Both the position numbers and the translations under genes were made by a program. The notes beneath the pieces are model-generated. The model was not told the origin of the DNA and did not search any database. It saw only the letters and a program-made list of their open reading frames with translations. Of a stretch of DNA of 64,000 nt, positions 50,638 through 59,400 are shown piece by piece. Source of the stretch: UBA5195 sp034432755 (GTDB lineage: Bacteria > Chloroflexota > Anaerolineae > Anaerolineales > Villigracilaceae); NCBI GenBank assembly GCA_034432755.1, contig DAOUBQ010000039.1, positions 1-64,000 of the forward strand, in the 5' to 3' direction. Within the stretch, counting starts at the first letter, position 1. The number at the start of each line of letters is the position of its first letter.

Positions 50638-50692
50638 GGCAGGTCTTCAACCTGCGCGGCACTGGGCTGGGTGACAGGCCAAAAACCTGCCC
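50637..50692 (+). promoter_or_regulatory. Alternative hairpins in the pfkA leader
   Basis: GCAGGT (50639-50644) can pair with ACCTGC (50650-50655) in a tight 5-nt-loop hairpin. GGGCAGGT (50637-50644) can instead pair with ACCTGCCC (50685-50692), which ends nine bases before the pfkA ribosome site. The two structures exclude each other. This could be a simple dispersed repeat rather than a regulator. Confidence 0.35.
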
Positions 50693-50713
50693 CACACTCC
50701 AAAGGAGGCAGTG

Positions 50714-51799
50714 ATGAAACGAATTGGCGTATTAACCGGCGGCGGCGATGCCCCCGGCCTGAACGCGGTCATCCGCGCAGTAGTCAAGACCGCGCTGGAT
50801 GTATATCACTGCGAAGTCATCGGCTACCGCAACGGCTACGACGGCTTCCTGGACCCAGAAGGCGCGATTCCGCTGACTTACGATTCGGTGCGGGGAATCC
50901 TGCCGCGCGGCGGCACGATTCTCGGCACGGCCAACCGAGGCAACCCGTTTGCGCGCAAAGTCATCGTGAATGGGCAGGAAAAGATTGTAGACGCCTCCGA
51001 TGACATCGTGCGCGCCATCGAAGCCCAAAAACTCGACGCCCTGATTGTGATTGGCGGCGACGGCACCCTACGCATCGGCCTGGAGCTGTTCCAAAAGGGC
51101 GTTCCGGTCGTGGGCGTGCCAAAGACGATTGATAACGACATCGGTGGAACAGACGTGACCTTCGGGTTCGATACCGCGCTGGGAACGGCCACCGATGCCA
51201 TTGACAAACTGCACACCACTGCCGAATCGCACCAGCGGGTGATGGTGCTGGAACTGATGGGACGCGACGCCGGTTTCATCACCCTGCACTCCGGCGTGGC
51301 CGGCGGAGCCGATGTCATTCTCATCCCCGAAATCCCGTTCAAATACGAAACCGTAGTTAAAAAGATTCTGCGCCGCAAGGAGCGCGGACGGCCCTTCAGC
51401 ATTGTGGCCGTTTCAGAGGGCGCAAAGCCCCTGCAAGGCGAGCAGGTCTTCAGCCGCCCCGGTGACGCGATGTATGTACCACGCCTGGGCGGAATTGCCC
51501 AGAAAGTGGGCGAGCATATCGAACGCGAAACCGGCATCGAGACGCGCGTCACCGTGCTGGGGCATCTCCAGCGCGGCGGCATGCCCAGTCCTTTCGACCG
51601 CTGGCTGGCCACCCGCTACGGCTCTGCCGCCGTGCGCGTGGCCGCCCAAGGCTGGTTTGGGCGTATGGTGGGGCTGGATAACACCCGCGTGAAAGATGTG
51701 CCGCTCGAAGAAGCCCTGGCAGTTCCCAAGCGGGTCAACGTCAACGGCGATGGCGTCCTCACCGCCCGTGCGGTGGGCGTCTCGTTTGGAGATGAATAG
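50714..51799 (+). CDS. pfkA: 6-phosphofructokinase
   Basis: PfkA phosphorylates fructose-6-phosphate in glycolysis. The 361-residue product shows the nucleotide loop GGGDAPGLNAVIR near 10-22, IGGDGTLRIG, the catalytic PKTIDNDI, and MGRDAGFI. The Gly after GGD (E. coli position 104) is what ATP-using enzymes have; Lys in PKTIDND (position 124) is typical of the pyrophosphate-type and mixed group III enzymes. So it is a long-type, probably ATP-dependent, PFK. The ATG at 50714 follows AAAGGAGG at 50701-50708; a GTG one codon earlier is unlikely. Its TAG stop forms the left end of a 39-bp palindrome. Confidence 0.95.
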   Translation: MKRIGVLTGGGDAPGLNAVIRAVVKTALDVYHCEVIGYRNGYDGFLDPEGAIPLTYDSVRGILPRGGTILGTANRGNPFARKVIVNGQEKIVDASDDIVRAIEAQKLDALIVIGGDGTLRIGLELFQKGVPVVGVPKTIDNDIGGTDVTFGFDTALGTATDAIDKLHTTAESHQRVMVLELMGRDAGFITLHSGVAGGADVILIPEIPFKYETVVKKILRRKERGRPFSIVAVSEGAKPLQGEQVFSRPGDAMYVPRLGGIAQKVGEHIERETGIETRVTVLGHLQRGGMPSPFDRWLATRYGSAAVRVAAQGWFGRMVGLDNTRVKDVPLEEALAVPKRVNVNGDGVLTARAVGVSFGDE

Positions 51800-51835
51800 A
51801 TTGTGGGGCGAGATAATATCTCGCCCCACAATCTA
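51797..51835. terminator. 39-bp perfect palindrome joining two convergent stop codons
   Basis: Two 19-bp arms (51797-51815 and 51817-51835) flank a single A, without a mismatch. The left end is the TAG stop of pfkA and the right end is CTA, the TAG stop of the minus-strand cytochrome c gene. The core GGGGCGAGATA/TATCTCGCCCC matches the palindrome inside pheT. As RNA it would make a strong stem from either strand and is likely to serve as a bidirectional transcript end, although there is no T-run. Confidence 0.9.
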
Positions 51836-52201
51836 TTTCAGCGTCCGCAGGTAAGCCACAATCTGCCAAATTTGCGCCTCGCTCAGCACATTTTTCCAGG
51901 CCACCATGGCTGTGCCGTTCTTGCCTTCAGAAATACGAGAGACAAAATAGGCATCGTCTTCTAATTGCAAAAGCGCCGTCAGGTCGGCAGGCTTTGGCTG
52001 GAGTGTGGAGGCTGCCGGGCCATCACCCTTTGCCGCCGGGCCGTGACACGACAGGCAGAAATTTTCATACAGGGTCTTTCCAGCCTGAGTATTCGATGGA
52101 CTTTCGGCAGAAAGTTCAACCGTCTGGCTGCTCCCGCCACAGGCAAAGAGAAGCAACAAAGACAGGCCAAAAACCAAGAGCAGAGCAAATGGTTTACGCA
52201 T
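51833..52201 (-). CDS. Lipoprotein cytochrome c
   Basis: A 122-residue c-type cytochrome. It has a lipoprotein signal (FALLLVFGLSLLLLFAC, lipid Cys near residue 21), one heme site CLSCH, and the distal methionine in GTAMVAWKN; it ends YLRTLK. It should carry electrons outside the membrane. The start at 52201 is chosen because it gives the signal sequence; it overlaps the 3' end of the heme A synthase gene by eight bases, so the two are coupled. Its stop codon is part of the 39-bp palindrome. Confidence 0.92.
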   Translation of the reverse strand: MRKPFALLLVFGLSLLLLFACGGSSQTVELSAESPSNTQAGKTLYENFCLSCHGPAAKGDGPAASTLQPKPADLTALLQLEDDAYFVSRISEGKNGTAMVAWKNVLSEAQIWQIVAYLRTLK

Positions 52202-53246
52202 GAGAAGACTGCCCGTCGCGTGAATCATCGAGCGCCCGCAGCCGATGGATGAAATAAACCGCCAGCGCAAACAACGCCAGCGCCGCCGCCTGGTGCGCCA
52301 GGGCCAGAGAAATGGGAACGTAAAACACAACCACCAGCACCCCAAGCGCAATTTGCACCAACACCAGCATCACCAGAGCCGCCAGGCCCAATAGAATATC
52401 ACGCGGATACCCCGCCCGGCGCGCCGCAAAGAACAACCACACCACAGCCGCTAACACCCCAAACGCAAACCAACGGTGAATAAAGGCTACGGTTTGTGGC
52501 GACTCGATGAAGTCAATGGCCGACGTGAACAAACCAGGCGGAATCAATTGCCCAAACATCAGCGGCCAGGTCGAGGAAACGTGACCAGCCTTCAGCCCAG
52601 CAGTAAACCCGCCATAGGCAATTTGCACAAGCAGAACAACCATGCTGCCCGCCGCCAGTTTCGAGAGCGGCGACCACTTGGCCCTCACACCCAATGGCGC
52701 AAAGCCAAAGCGGTGTCCTAACCCCACCCACAGGCTCAAACCGAACAGGCTGAGCGCCAAAAACAGGTGCATCGTGAGGCGGATGTGGCTAACGGCGGGC
52801 CGGTCCACCAGCCCGCTGGCAACCATGAACCAGCCCATGAAAGCCTGCCCGATGAACAACATCCCCATCACAAAGTAAATCCCAAACTCCCGACGTGGGA
52901 TAAGGCCCTTAAACAGAAAGTAAAACACCGGAACGGCATAGAACAGCCCCGCAAAACGGGCAATCTGACGATGAAACCACTCAATGTAAAAAATTTCCTG
53001 GTAGGCTTCGAGCGTCATTCCCTTGTTGACCTGCTGGTATTCCGGCGTCTGGCGATAGAGCTCGAACTCCCTTACCCAAGCATCTTCGCCCATCGGCGGG
53101 AAGGCCCCATGAACCGGGTTCCACTCTGTAATCGAAAGCCCAGAGCGCGTTAACCGCGTAAACCCACCAAACACCAACAGAAAGGCAACCCACCCGGCAA
53201 AAATGAACAGCCAGAGCATAACAGACCGATTTTGAGTTTGTGGCAT
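52194..53246 (-). CDS. ctaA: Heme A synthase (COX15/CtaA)
   Basis: CtaA converts heme O to heme A for cytochrome oxidase. The 350-residue, eight-helix protein keeps the four conserved histidines: in EWFHRQIARFAG, TMHLFLAL, IHRWFAFG and AHQAAALAL; it also has GFTRLTRSGLSITEWNPVHGAFPPM near the start. It is of the long (type 2-like) class without the extra Cys pair of B. subtilis. It points to aerobic respiration with an aa3 or similar oxidase, although oxidase genes are not in the window. SurE lies three bases upstream on the same strand. Confidence 0.94.
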   Translation of the reverse strand: MPQTQNRSVMLWLFIFAGWVAFLLVFGGFTRLTRSGLSITEWNPVHGAFPPMGEDAWVREFELYRQTPEYQQVNKGMTLEAYQEIFYIEWFHRQIARFAGLFYAVPVFYFLFKGLIPRREFGIYFVMGMLFIGQAFMGWFMVASGLVDRPAVSHIRLTMHLFLALSLFGLSLWVGLGHRFGFAPLGVRAKWSPLSKLAAGSMVVLLVQIAYGGFTAGLKAGHVSSTWPLMFGQLIPPGLFTSAIDFIESPQTVAFIHRWFAFGVLAAVVWLFFAARRAGYPRDILLGLAALVMLVLVQIALGVLVVVFYVPISLALAHQAAALALFALAVYFIHRLRALDDSRDGQSSHA

Positions 53247-53249
53247 AAA

Positions 53250-54080
53250 CTAACCTGTAAAATGGAATGAGAAACCATCACGATGATAAAATTCAGTCAG
53301 CGCGGCTGAGTCAACTCGCGCAGTCATATCGAGGGTCAACGGCGTAACAGAAATGCGGCGCTTTTTAAGCAGGACGAAAATATCGGTATCTTGCGGCTCG
53401 TGTTCCCAATCTACCCCCATTTCGTAACCCACCGTGCCAGGAACATCCCACGAGGCGCGCCGCGGCGCGGTGGGGTAGTAGTAGCGCTGTTTCGAGAGTC
53501 GCGTCCACTCCCAAGGGGTATCCATCCTTGCTTCGGCAGGCACATCCACCTTGAGCAGTTCCACCCCAAGGGGCAGGCCGCGCTCCAACAGCAGGCGTCC
53601 AAAAAGCTCAGCAAAATGCCCGGCGACAGAAAAATTAACCTCGGTGGAATACGAGAGGTGGTGAATCTTATCGGTTTCGAGCGAAATTGCCAACGCGGGA
53701 ATGCCAACCGACGCCGCTTCCATCGCCGCGCCCACCGTGCCTGAGATGGTGATTCCAGTGGCAAGGTTTTCTCCGTAATTAATGCCTGAAACGACCAGGT
53801 CGGGCTTGTCTGGCAAAATTTCGAGCAGGGCATGTTGCACGGCCTGGGCAGGTGTGCCACCAACCGCATGGACAATCCAATCCTGGCCGTTGACGTTAAC
53901 CATTTCACGCTGGATAATTCCATCGCTGCCGCCGGGCAGGCTGCGCCCCATGCCAGAGGATTGTGCGCGCGGAGCAGCAACCGTCACAAATCCGAGCCTG
54001 GAGAGAGCGGCGGCAGCAGCCCACAAACCAGGCGAGCGAATGCCGTCATCATTCGTAAGCAAAATTTGGGGTTTGGGCAT
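53250..54080 (-). CDS. surE: 5'/3'-nucleotidase SurE
   Basis: SurE is a metal-dependent survival protein that removes phosphate from nucleoside monophosphates. The 276-residue product starts ILLTNDDGIRSPGL (metal Asp pair D10-D11 region), has the conserved VVSGINYGENLATGITISGTVGAAMEAA and the loop APRAQSSGMGRSL. The length is normal. It is followed three bases later by ctaA on the same strand. The tRNA-Arg gene lies about 100 bp upstream. Confidence 0.96.
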   Translation of the reverse strand: MPKPQILLTNDDGIRSPGLWAAAAALSRLGFVTVAAPRAQSSGMGRSLPGGSDGIIQREMVNVNGQDWIVHAVGGTPAQAVQHALLEILPDKPDLVVSGINYGENLATGITISGTVGAAMEAASVGIPALAISLETDKIHHLSYSTEVNFSVAGHFAELFGRLLLERGLPLGVELLKVDVPAEARMDTPWEWTRLSKQRYYYPTAPRRASWDVPGTVGYEMGVDWEHEPQDTDIFVLLKKRRISVTPLTLDMTARVDSAALTEFYHRDGFSFHFTG

Positions 54081-54146
54081 AGCCTAATTGTAATGCGGAT
54101 TCCTGTCACTTGCGGGTGATGAAACGATGATTCAGGGCTTAACGCA

Positions 54147-54173
54147 AAAGAGTGAGACTATGTCTCACTCTTT
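54147..54173 (-). terminator. Intrinsic terminator of tRNA-Arg
   Basis: A perfect 12-bp stem (54147-54158 with 54162-54173) and three-base loop, followed on the minus strand by TTTT, five bases after the tRNA 3' end. Confidence 0.85.
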
Positions 54174-54177
54174 CAGG

Positions 54178-54251
54178 CGCCCTCGGCGCGACTCGAACAC
54201 GCGACCTATTGCTCCGCAAGCAAGCGCTCTAATCCACTGAGCTACGAGGGC
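54178..54251 (-). tRNA. tRNA-Arg (GCG)
   Basis: A 74-nt tRNA. Acceptor stem GCCCTCG with CGAGGGC, discriminator G. The anticodon loop TTGCGGA gives anticodon GCG, reading CGC (and CGU by wobble). The T arm is GCGTG-TTCGAGT-CGCGC. One oddity is a C-U mismatch at the top of the anticodon stem (positions 27-43), leaving only four pairs. CCA is not encoded. Confidence 0.93.
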
Positions 54252-54326
54252 ATAAGCGTGCGATATTTTACTCCACACAAGGGGGAAGGTCAAGGCCTGG
54301 ATTCTTTTTGAACACGGCTGAATTCA

Positions 54327-54355
54327 TTGCATTAAACTGCTACAAATGGCATAAT
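54327..54355 (+). promoter_or_regulatory. Promoter of pyrB-pyrF
   Basis: TTGCAT at 54327-54332 and CATAAT at 54350-54355, with 17 bp between them and a TGG before the -10 box (extended -10). Transcription would start near 54362, giving a leader of about 100 nt that contains the attenuator-like hairpin. Confidence 0.65.
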
Positions 54356-54406
54356 CAACCCATGATTTTCCCAAAATGCTCATTACCCGTCAGATAAATT
54401 TTTTCG

Positions 54407-54442
54407 GGCTTCCGAAGTTTAGACGACTTCGGAAGCCTTTCT
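54407..54442 (+). terminator. Attenuator-like hairpin in the pyrB leader
   Basis: GGCTTCCGAAGT (54407-54418) pairs perfectly with ACTTCGGAAGCC (54426-54437) and is followed by TTTCT. It lies between the promoter and the ribosome site of pyrB, so it is a candidate transcription attenuator of the pyrimidine operon. The conserved PyrR-binding loop was not found. A TTTTTTC run comes before the stem, consistent with polymerase pausing on low UTP, but this is inference. Confidence 0.6.
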
Positions 54443-54463
54443 ACAAAAGCAAAGGAGAGAAAC

Positions 54464-55447
54464 ATGCCTACTACCCCGCAATCCCCCTACTTGCCGTTTG
54501 GCGAAAATAAACATGCAGCCTGGTATGGCAAAGATATCTTGTCAGTCAAACAATTCACCCGCGCCGATTTGGAATACATCTTTGGCGTAGCTCACGAAAT
54601 GCGCGGCATGGTCGAGCGCGTTGGCACGTTTGACCTGCTGAAAGGCAAAATCCTCGCCAACCTGTTCTACGAACCATCCACCCGCACCTCGTCCTCGTTC
54701 ACGGCAGCCATGGAGCGCCTAGGCGGCTCGGTGATACCCATCAACGAGGTCAAATACTCATCGGTTTCCAAAGGCGAAAGCCTGGCAGATACCGTTCGCA
54801 CCCTCGAATGCTATGCCGATGTCATCGTGCTGCGCCACCCCGAAACCGGTTCCGCGGCCATCGCTGCCAAAGCCGCCAAAAAGCCGGTCATCAATGCCGG
54901 AGATGGCGTGGGCGAGCACCCGACCCAGGCCTTGCTTGATGCCTTCACCATTTTTGAAGAACTTGGCGAAGGTCAGATAGACGGCATGACCGTTACCATG
55001 CTCGGCGACCTGAAATATGGACGCACCGTTCACTCCCTGGCCAGACTGCTTTCACTTTACAACATCAAACTCAACTATATCTCTCCCGACATCCTGCGTA
55101 TGCCCAAAGAAGTGATGAACGAAGTGGCTGAAAAAGGAATCCCCCAGGCTGAATACGCTACCATCGAAAAAGTCCTGCCCGAAACCGACGTATTGTACGT
55201 CACCCGCGTCCAAAAAGAACGCTTTGAGGACCCTGCCGATTATGAAAAGGTCAAAGGAGCGTATGTCGTCGACCCCGAAATCATGAAAGCCGCCAAACAA
55301 GAAATGATTGTCATGCACCCCCTGCCGCGCGTCGGCGAAATCAGCCCCGACTTCGACGACGACCCTCGCGCCGCCTACTTTCGCCAGATGGAATACGGAT
55401 TGTATGTAAGAATGGCCTTGCTGGCGATGGTGTTGGGGAAGGCGTAA
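54464..55447 (+). CDS. pyrB: Aspartate carbamoyltransferase catalytic subunit
   Basis: PyrB joins carbamoyl phosphate and aspartate, the first committed step to pyrimidines. The 327-residue product has FYEPSTRTSSSF (carbamoyl-phosphate loop), HPETGSA, GDGVGEHPTQALLDAF, MLGDLKYGRTVHSL and VMHPLPRVGEI. The start at 54464 follows AAAGGAGAG. The regulatory subunit PyrI is absent. It ends with TAATG, a one-base overlap with pyrF. Confidence 0.97.
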   Translation: MPTTPQSPYLPFGENKHAAWYGKDILSVKQFTRADLEYIFGVAHEMRGMVERVGTFDLLKGKILANLFYEPSTRTSSSFTAAMERLGGSVIPINEVKYSSVSKGESLADTVRTLECYADVIVLRHPETGSAAIAAKAAKKPVINAGDGVGEHPTQALLDAFTIFEELGEGQIDGMTVTMLGDLKYGRTVHSLARLLSLYNIKLNYISPDILRMPKEVMNEVAEKGIPQAEYATIEKVLPETDVLYVTRVQKERFEDPADYEKVKGAYVVDPEIMKAAKQEMIVMHPLPRVGEISPDFDDDPRAAYFRQMEYGLYVRMALLAMVLGKA

Positions 55448-56304
55448 TGGAATCCTTCTTCACTATCCTCGAAAAACGAGTCGAGGAGTGTTCTTCGCTC
55501 TTGTGCGTGGGGCTAGACCCGCACGTTTCTGACCTTTCTCATCCTACCGCCGAATCTGCTCTCCACTTTTGCCTGAATCTCGTTAAACAAACCGCCCCCT
55601 ACGCCGCAGCGTTCAAACCAAACGCTGCCTTCTTTGAACAGTTTGGCGCCGAAGGCTGGGCAGTGATCAAAACCGTCATCGAGGCCATCCAAGAGCAGTC
55701 TAACCGGCTGGGCTCGGTGATTCCTGTCATTCTCGATGCCAAACGCGGCGACATTGCATCCACCGCCAAAGCCTACGCCAAGTCAGCCTTTGAAACCCTC
55801 GGCGCACACAGCATTACCCTTAGCCCCTATCTTGGCAAAGACTCGATAGACCCCTTCATCCAAAACCCTGAAAAAGGCGTATTCCTGTTGTGCAAAACAT
55901 CCAACCCTGGCGCAGGAGATTTGCAAGACTTGAACATAAGCGGTGTATCCGGGGCGCTGAACGATTCTTCGCAACCGCTGCCCCTCTATGAGCATGTCGC
56001 CCGCCTGGCCCAAACCTGGAATACGCTTAATAACATTGGGCTGGTCGTCGGGACGACTCAACCCCAAGCCCTGTTGCGAGTCCGCGCCGCTGTACCAGAG
56101 ATGTGGTTCCTCGCACCCGGCATTGGCGCCCAGGGTGGCGATTTAGAGACTGCCCTCAAGGCCGGGCTGCGCAAAGATGGTAAAGGCCTGCTTCTGCCCA
56201 TCTCGCGCGGCATCTCGCAGGCCGCTAATTTCGCCCATGCAGCCGCAGCGTTTCGCGATTCGATACTCAAAATTCGCTTACAAATGCAAAAAAATTCATT
56301 CTGA
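55447..56304 (+). CDS. pyrF: Orotidine 5'-phosphate decarboxylase (type 2)
   Basis: PyrF makes UMP from OMP, the last step of de novo synthesis. At 285 residues it is the longer, type 2 (actinobacterial/Myxococcus-like) class. Visible parts are LCVGLDPHVSDL near residues 18-29, AAFKPNAAFFEQFG, the catalytic VILDAKRGDIASTAKAYA, and LAPGIGAQGGD (phosphate loop). It overlaps pyrB by one base, so translation is coupled. A short remnant gene starts right after its stop. Confidence 0.96.
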   Translation: MESFFTILEKRVEECSSLLCVGLDPHVSDLSHPTAESALHFCLNLVKQTAPYAAAFKPNAAFFEQFGAEGWAVIKTVIEAIQEQSNRLGSVIPVILDAKRGDIASTAKAYAKSAFETLGAHSITLSPYLGKDSIDPFIQNPEKGVFLLCKTSNPGAGDLQDLNISGVSGALNDSSQPLPLYEHVARLAQTWNTLNNIGLVVGTTQPQALLRVRAAVPEMWFLAPGIGAQGGDLETALKAGLRKDGKGLLLPISRGISQAANFAHAAAAFRDSILKIRLQMQKNSF

Positions 56305-56305
56305 A

Positions 56306-56470
56306 ATGACCTTCTGGCTCACCCTGGCCTGCAGCCTGACCCTGCTTGGCTCAGTTGCCAATCTAATTGTGGCCGAAAGCGCCGCCAAGCGAGACATCAG
56401 GCTCACTTTTTCGGAATACACCAAATTGGGGCTGGTGATTAGCATGGCCTGGATTCAATTTTTTGTTTAG
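56306..56470 (+). pseudogene. C-terminal remnant of an ArsB/NhaD-type anion permease
   Basis: A 54-residue frame reads WLTLACSLTLLGSVANLIVA, then ESAAKRDIRLTFSEYTKLGLV. This matches the last two helices of ArsB/NhaD/CitM-type permeases, whose endings have TLLGSVANxIVAExA and FxEYxxxG. The usual GGN before TLLGS is lost (ACSLTLLGS here). The start codon comes two bases after the pyrF stop and is probably chance. A single helix pair cannot transport, so I call it a gene remnant that is still transcribed with pyrBF. Confidence 0.75.
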
Positions 56471-56476
56471 AAATGA

Positions 56477-59400
56477 CTATTGTGGTATCTCGCGTTGCAT
56501 TTTTTCCAGCAGGCGCGGCAGGTTGAGTTGTTGCAAGATAGCATGTGCCTGGTGCCGCATCGAATCGACCATTTCGGCCTGGCCCCGTTTTTGTTCGTAT
56601 TTCGCCCAATTCCATAAAACAATGGCTTGCTCACGCAAAGCCCCGCTCTCTTTTTCAATCTTAAATGCCCTCTCAAAGCATTGGCGCGCATCCAGTCGTT
56701 CTTTTCCAAACGGAATGGGCGCTGCCAGGTATTCAGCCACCAGTCCGAGCGTATGCCAGGCTTTCCCGCGAAAGGAACTTTCTTGCTGTTCCACCCTGTG
56801 TAAGGCGCGCAAAGCGATTTCTAATGCTTGTTCTAACCTGCCTTTGCCCAAATAGGCTTCTGCCAGAAAGCACAACGTCTCTACTTCGGTGAAGACCTTT
56901 TCCTGACTGGTATGTATGGCTGTTTCAAGAGCGTGAATGGCTGCGTCAAATTCGCCCATTGCCACATAAGTTCCACCCATATTGCTCAAAGAAACCACGA
57001 TTTGCCCCAAGTCGCGCACCTGACGAGCCAGTATGAGCGACTCTTCATAAAAAGAAATCGCTCGTTCATTTTCACCCATCAGACGATAAATTTCGCCGAT
57101 ATTGTTGAGCATGGCCGCTTCATATACCTTGTTGCCGATGCGCCTCCAGTGCTGTAAAGATTGAATCTTATATTCCAGAGCGCGCTCATAGTGGCCCTCG
57201 ATGACATATATCATGCCAAGGATGTTGTACAGCCGAGCAGTTTGCGCTGAAGAGTTTGTTTCTAGCGCTACATCCAGTCCCCGTTGCGCGCTGATTTTGG
57301 CCGCCGGATATTTGCCCTGGTAGTAAAGAGCGCGCGATTTTTCGAGTAGAATTTGCGCCATTTCTGCCGGGTTGGCTGGTTCTAATAAGTCGTAGCGTTT
57401 TTCGGCCTGTGCAACAGATTCAAGCACGGCATCATAATCACCTTGAATTTCATTGACCTGAGCCAGCCCATGCAATGCGCGCATTTGCGCAGGCAGGTCT
57501 TGCATTTGAATGGCCGATTGCAGCATGGCCTGATAACCTTGCAGGGCTTCTTGCCAGCGGGTCAATTGATAATTGACATAAGCCAGTTGTTCGTGCGCTT
57601 GGGTGCGCCGCTGGTCGCCAGAATTTACCTGCATGAGTGCCAGGGCGCGTTGTAGATACTCAACAGCCGATTCAAAAATGAACGTGTCTGTTGCCGTTTG
57701 TCCGGCACGCAAGTACCAGTCAATGGCCTGGTCTGTTTCTCCGGCCAGGTCGAAATGTTCAGCCAGTACGCCAGCGTAGGCCTGTATGCGTTCGCCGCTT
57801 TTGTTTAACAGCCACTGTGCGGCATGACGATGGTGGATGCGGCGTTGTGCTTTGAGCGATTGCTCGTATACCACGTCTCGCAGCAAAGCATGGCGGAACA
57901 TATATTCTTCTGCCCCAGCAAATGCAGACTGATTCCGTTTATATATCAATTCTTTTTGCGCCAGGCTACGTAGATGGGTCTTAATGTTGCCCAGCGCTGG
58001 CTCCTGTTCTTCAATATACCGCAGCGCATCATCCCAAAAAACTCGTCCAATGGCCGAAGCGCGTTGCAACAGCAGGCGCTCCTCGTGCGATAATCGGTCG
58101 AGCCGCGCCTGCAATACGCCCACCAGGCTCGGCGGTACGCGTACTGCTTCCACTCTTTCGGTATCTATCAACCATTCCGACTCGTTTTTGATAATGCTCC
58201 CGTTTTCGATGAACATCTTAATCAGTTCCTCAATGTAAAACGGGTTGCCATCGGCATGTTGCACCAACATTTCCTCAAACGAGAGGGGCAGGTTTGAAAC
58301 CTTACGCAAAATTTCCTGTGTCAGGCGATGACTATCTTCTTCGTCAAGAGGCTTCAGATGCAAAATTTTTACGCCTGGCAGTTGCTGTTCCCATTCTTGC
58401 AAAGCCCGCTCGAAGAAAGAGGGCCGTGCGGTGGCTATCATAACGCATTGCAGGTGCGCACCTTGCTCACGAAAGTACTTTAACAAGTTGAGCGAGCTTT
58501 CGTCGGCCCAATGCAAATCCTCCAGCAAAAACAGCAAAGGGGCGCTTTCGGTCAACTTCCTGAAAAATTCGACCACAGCATCGAAGGCGCGCGAACGAAA
58601 TGCGCGCGGGTCATTTCGCAATGACTGAAGATAGGGGCTTTCGCTGAAATCGAAACCCAGCAGTTGCCCAATGAAATGCGCAATCTCCCGTCCTTTTTCA
58701 CCCAACAAGTTGACAATGCCATGCTCCAGCTTTTCGCGCGCGGTTTGGTCACTGTCAGTTTCTTGAATTTGAAAGTAATAAAAGAATAAATCGTGGACCA
58801 GTGACAAGGCTTGCTCCTGTCGTTGCTGGTCTGCGCGAGCTTTGAACAACCAGAGATTGAGCGAAGATTTCTCCAACCAGCGTTCCACTTCATGCAGAAG
58901 ACGGCTTTTGCCAATTCCCACATCTCCGATAACGGTAAAAACGCTCAGGCCTGTCTTGCGCGTGGTGTCTTCAATGGCTGTTGTTAAAATCTGAAAGGGT
59001 TGGCTGCGCCCAATCATACGGGTTTCAATACCTTCTACGCCGCGCGTGCCAGGCCGAAACGCGCGCGGGCGCGCCCCATGCACAATATACGTCTGAAGGG
59101 GTTCGCTCTTTCCTTTCACTTCCAACCCTGGCATAGATTCTACATTGAACAAACCACGCACATGCCGATAAGTATCTGCGCTGATGAGAATTTTTCCCAC
59201 GGGCGCGGCTTTTTCGAGCCGGGCTGCCACATTTACCGTATCACCCATGGCCGTATATTCGCCTTGTGTTCCCAAAGAACCGAGCAAGACGCTGCCAGAG
59301 TTGATGCCAACCCGCATACGAAACTTTGCGCTCAATCCCGGCTCGGACTTCAGATAGTTCATCATCTCCAAAGCAGCCCGGATGGCACGTTCGGGATCAT

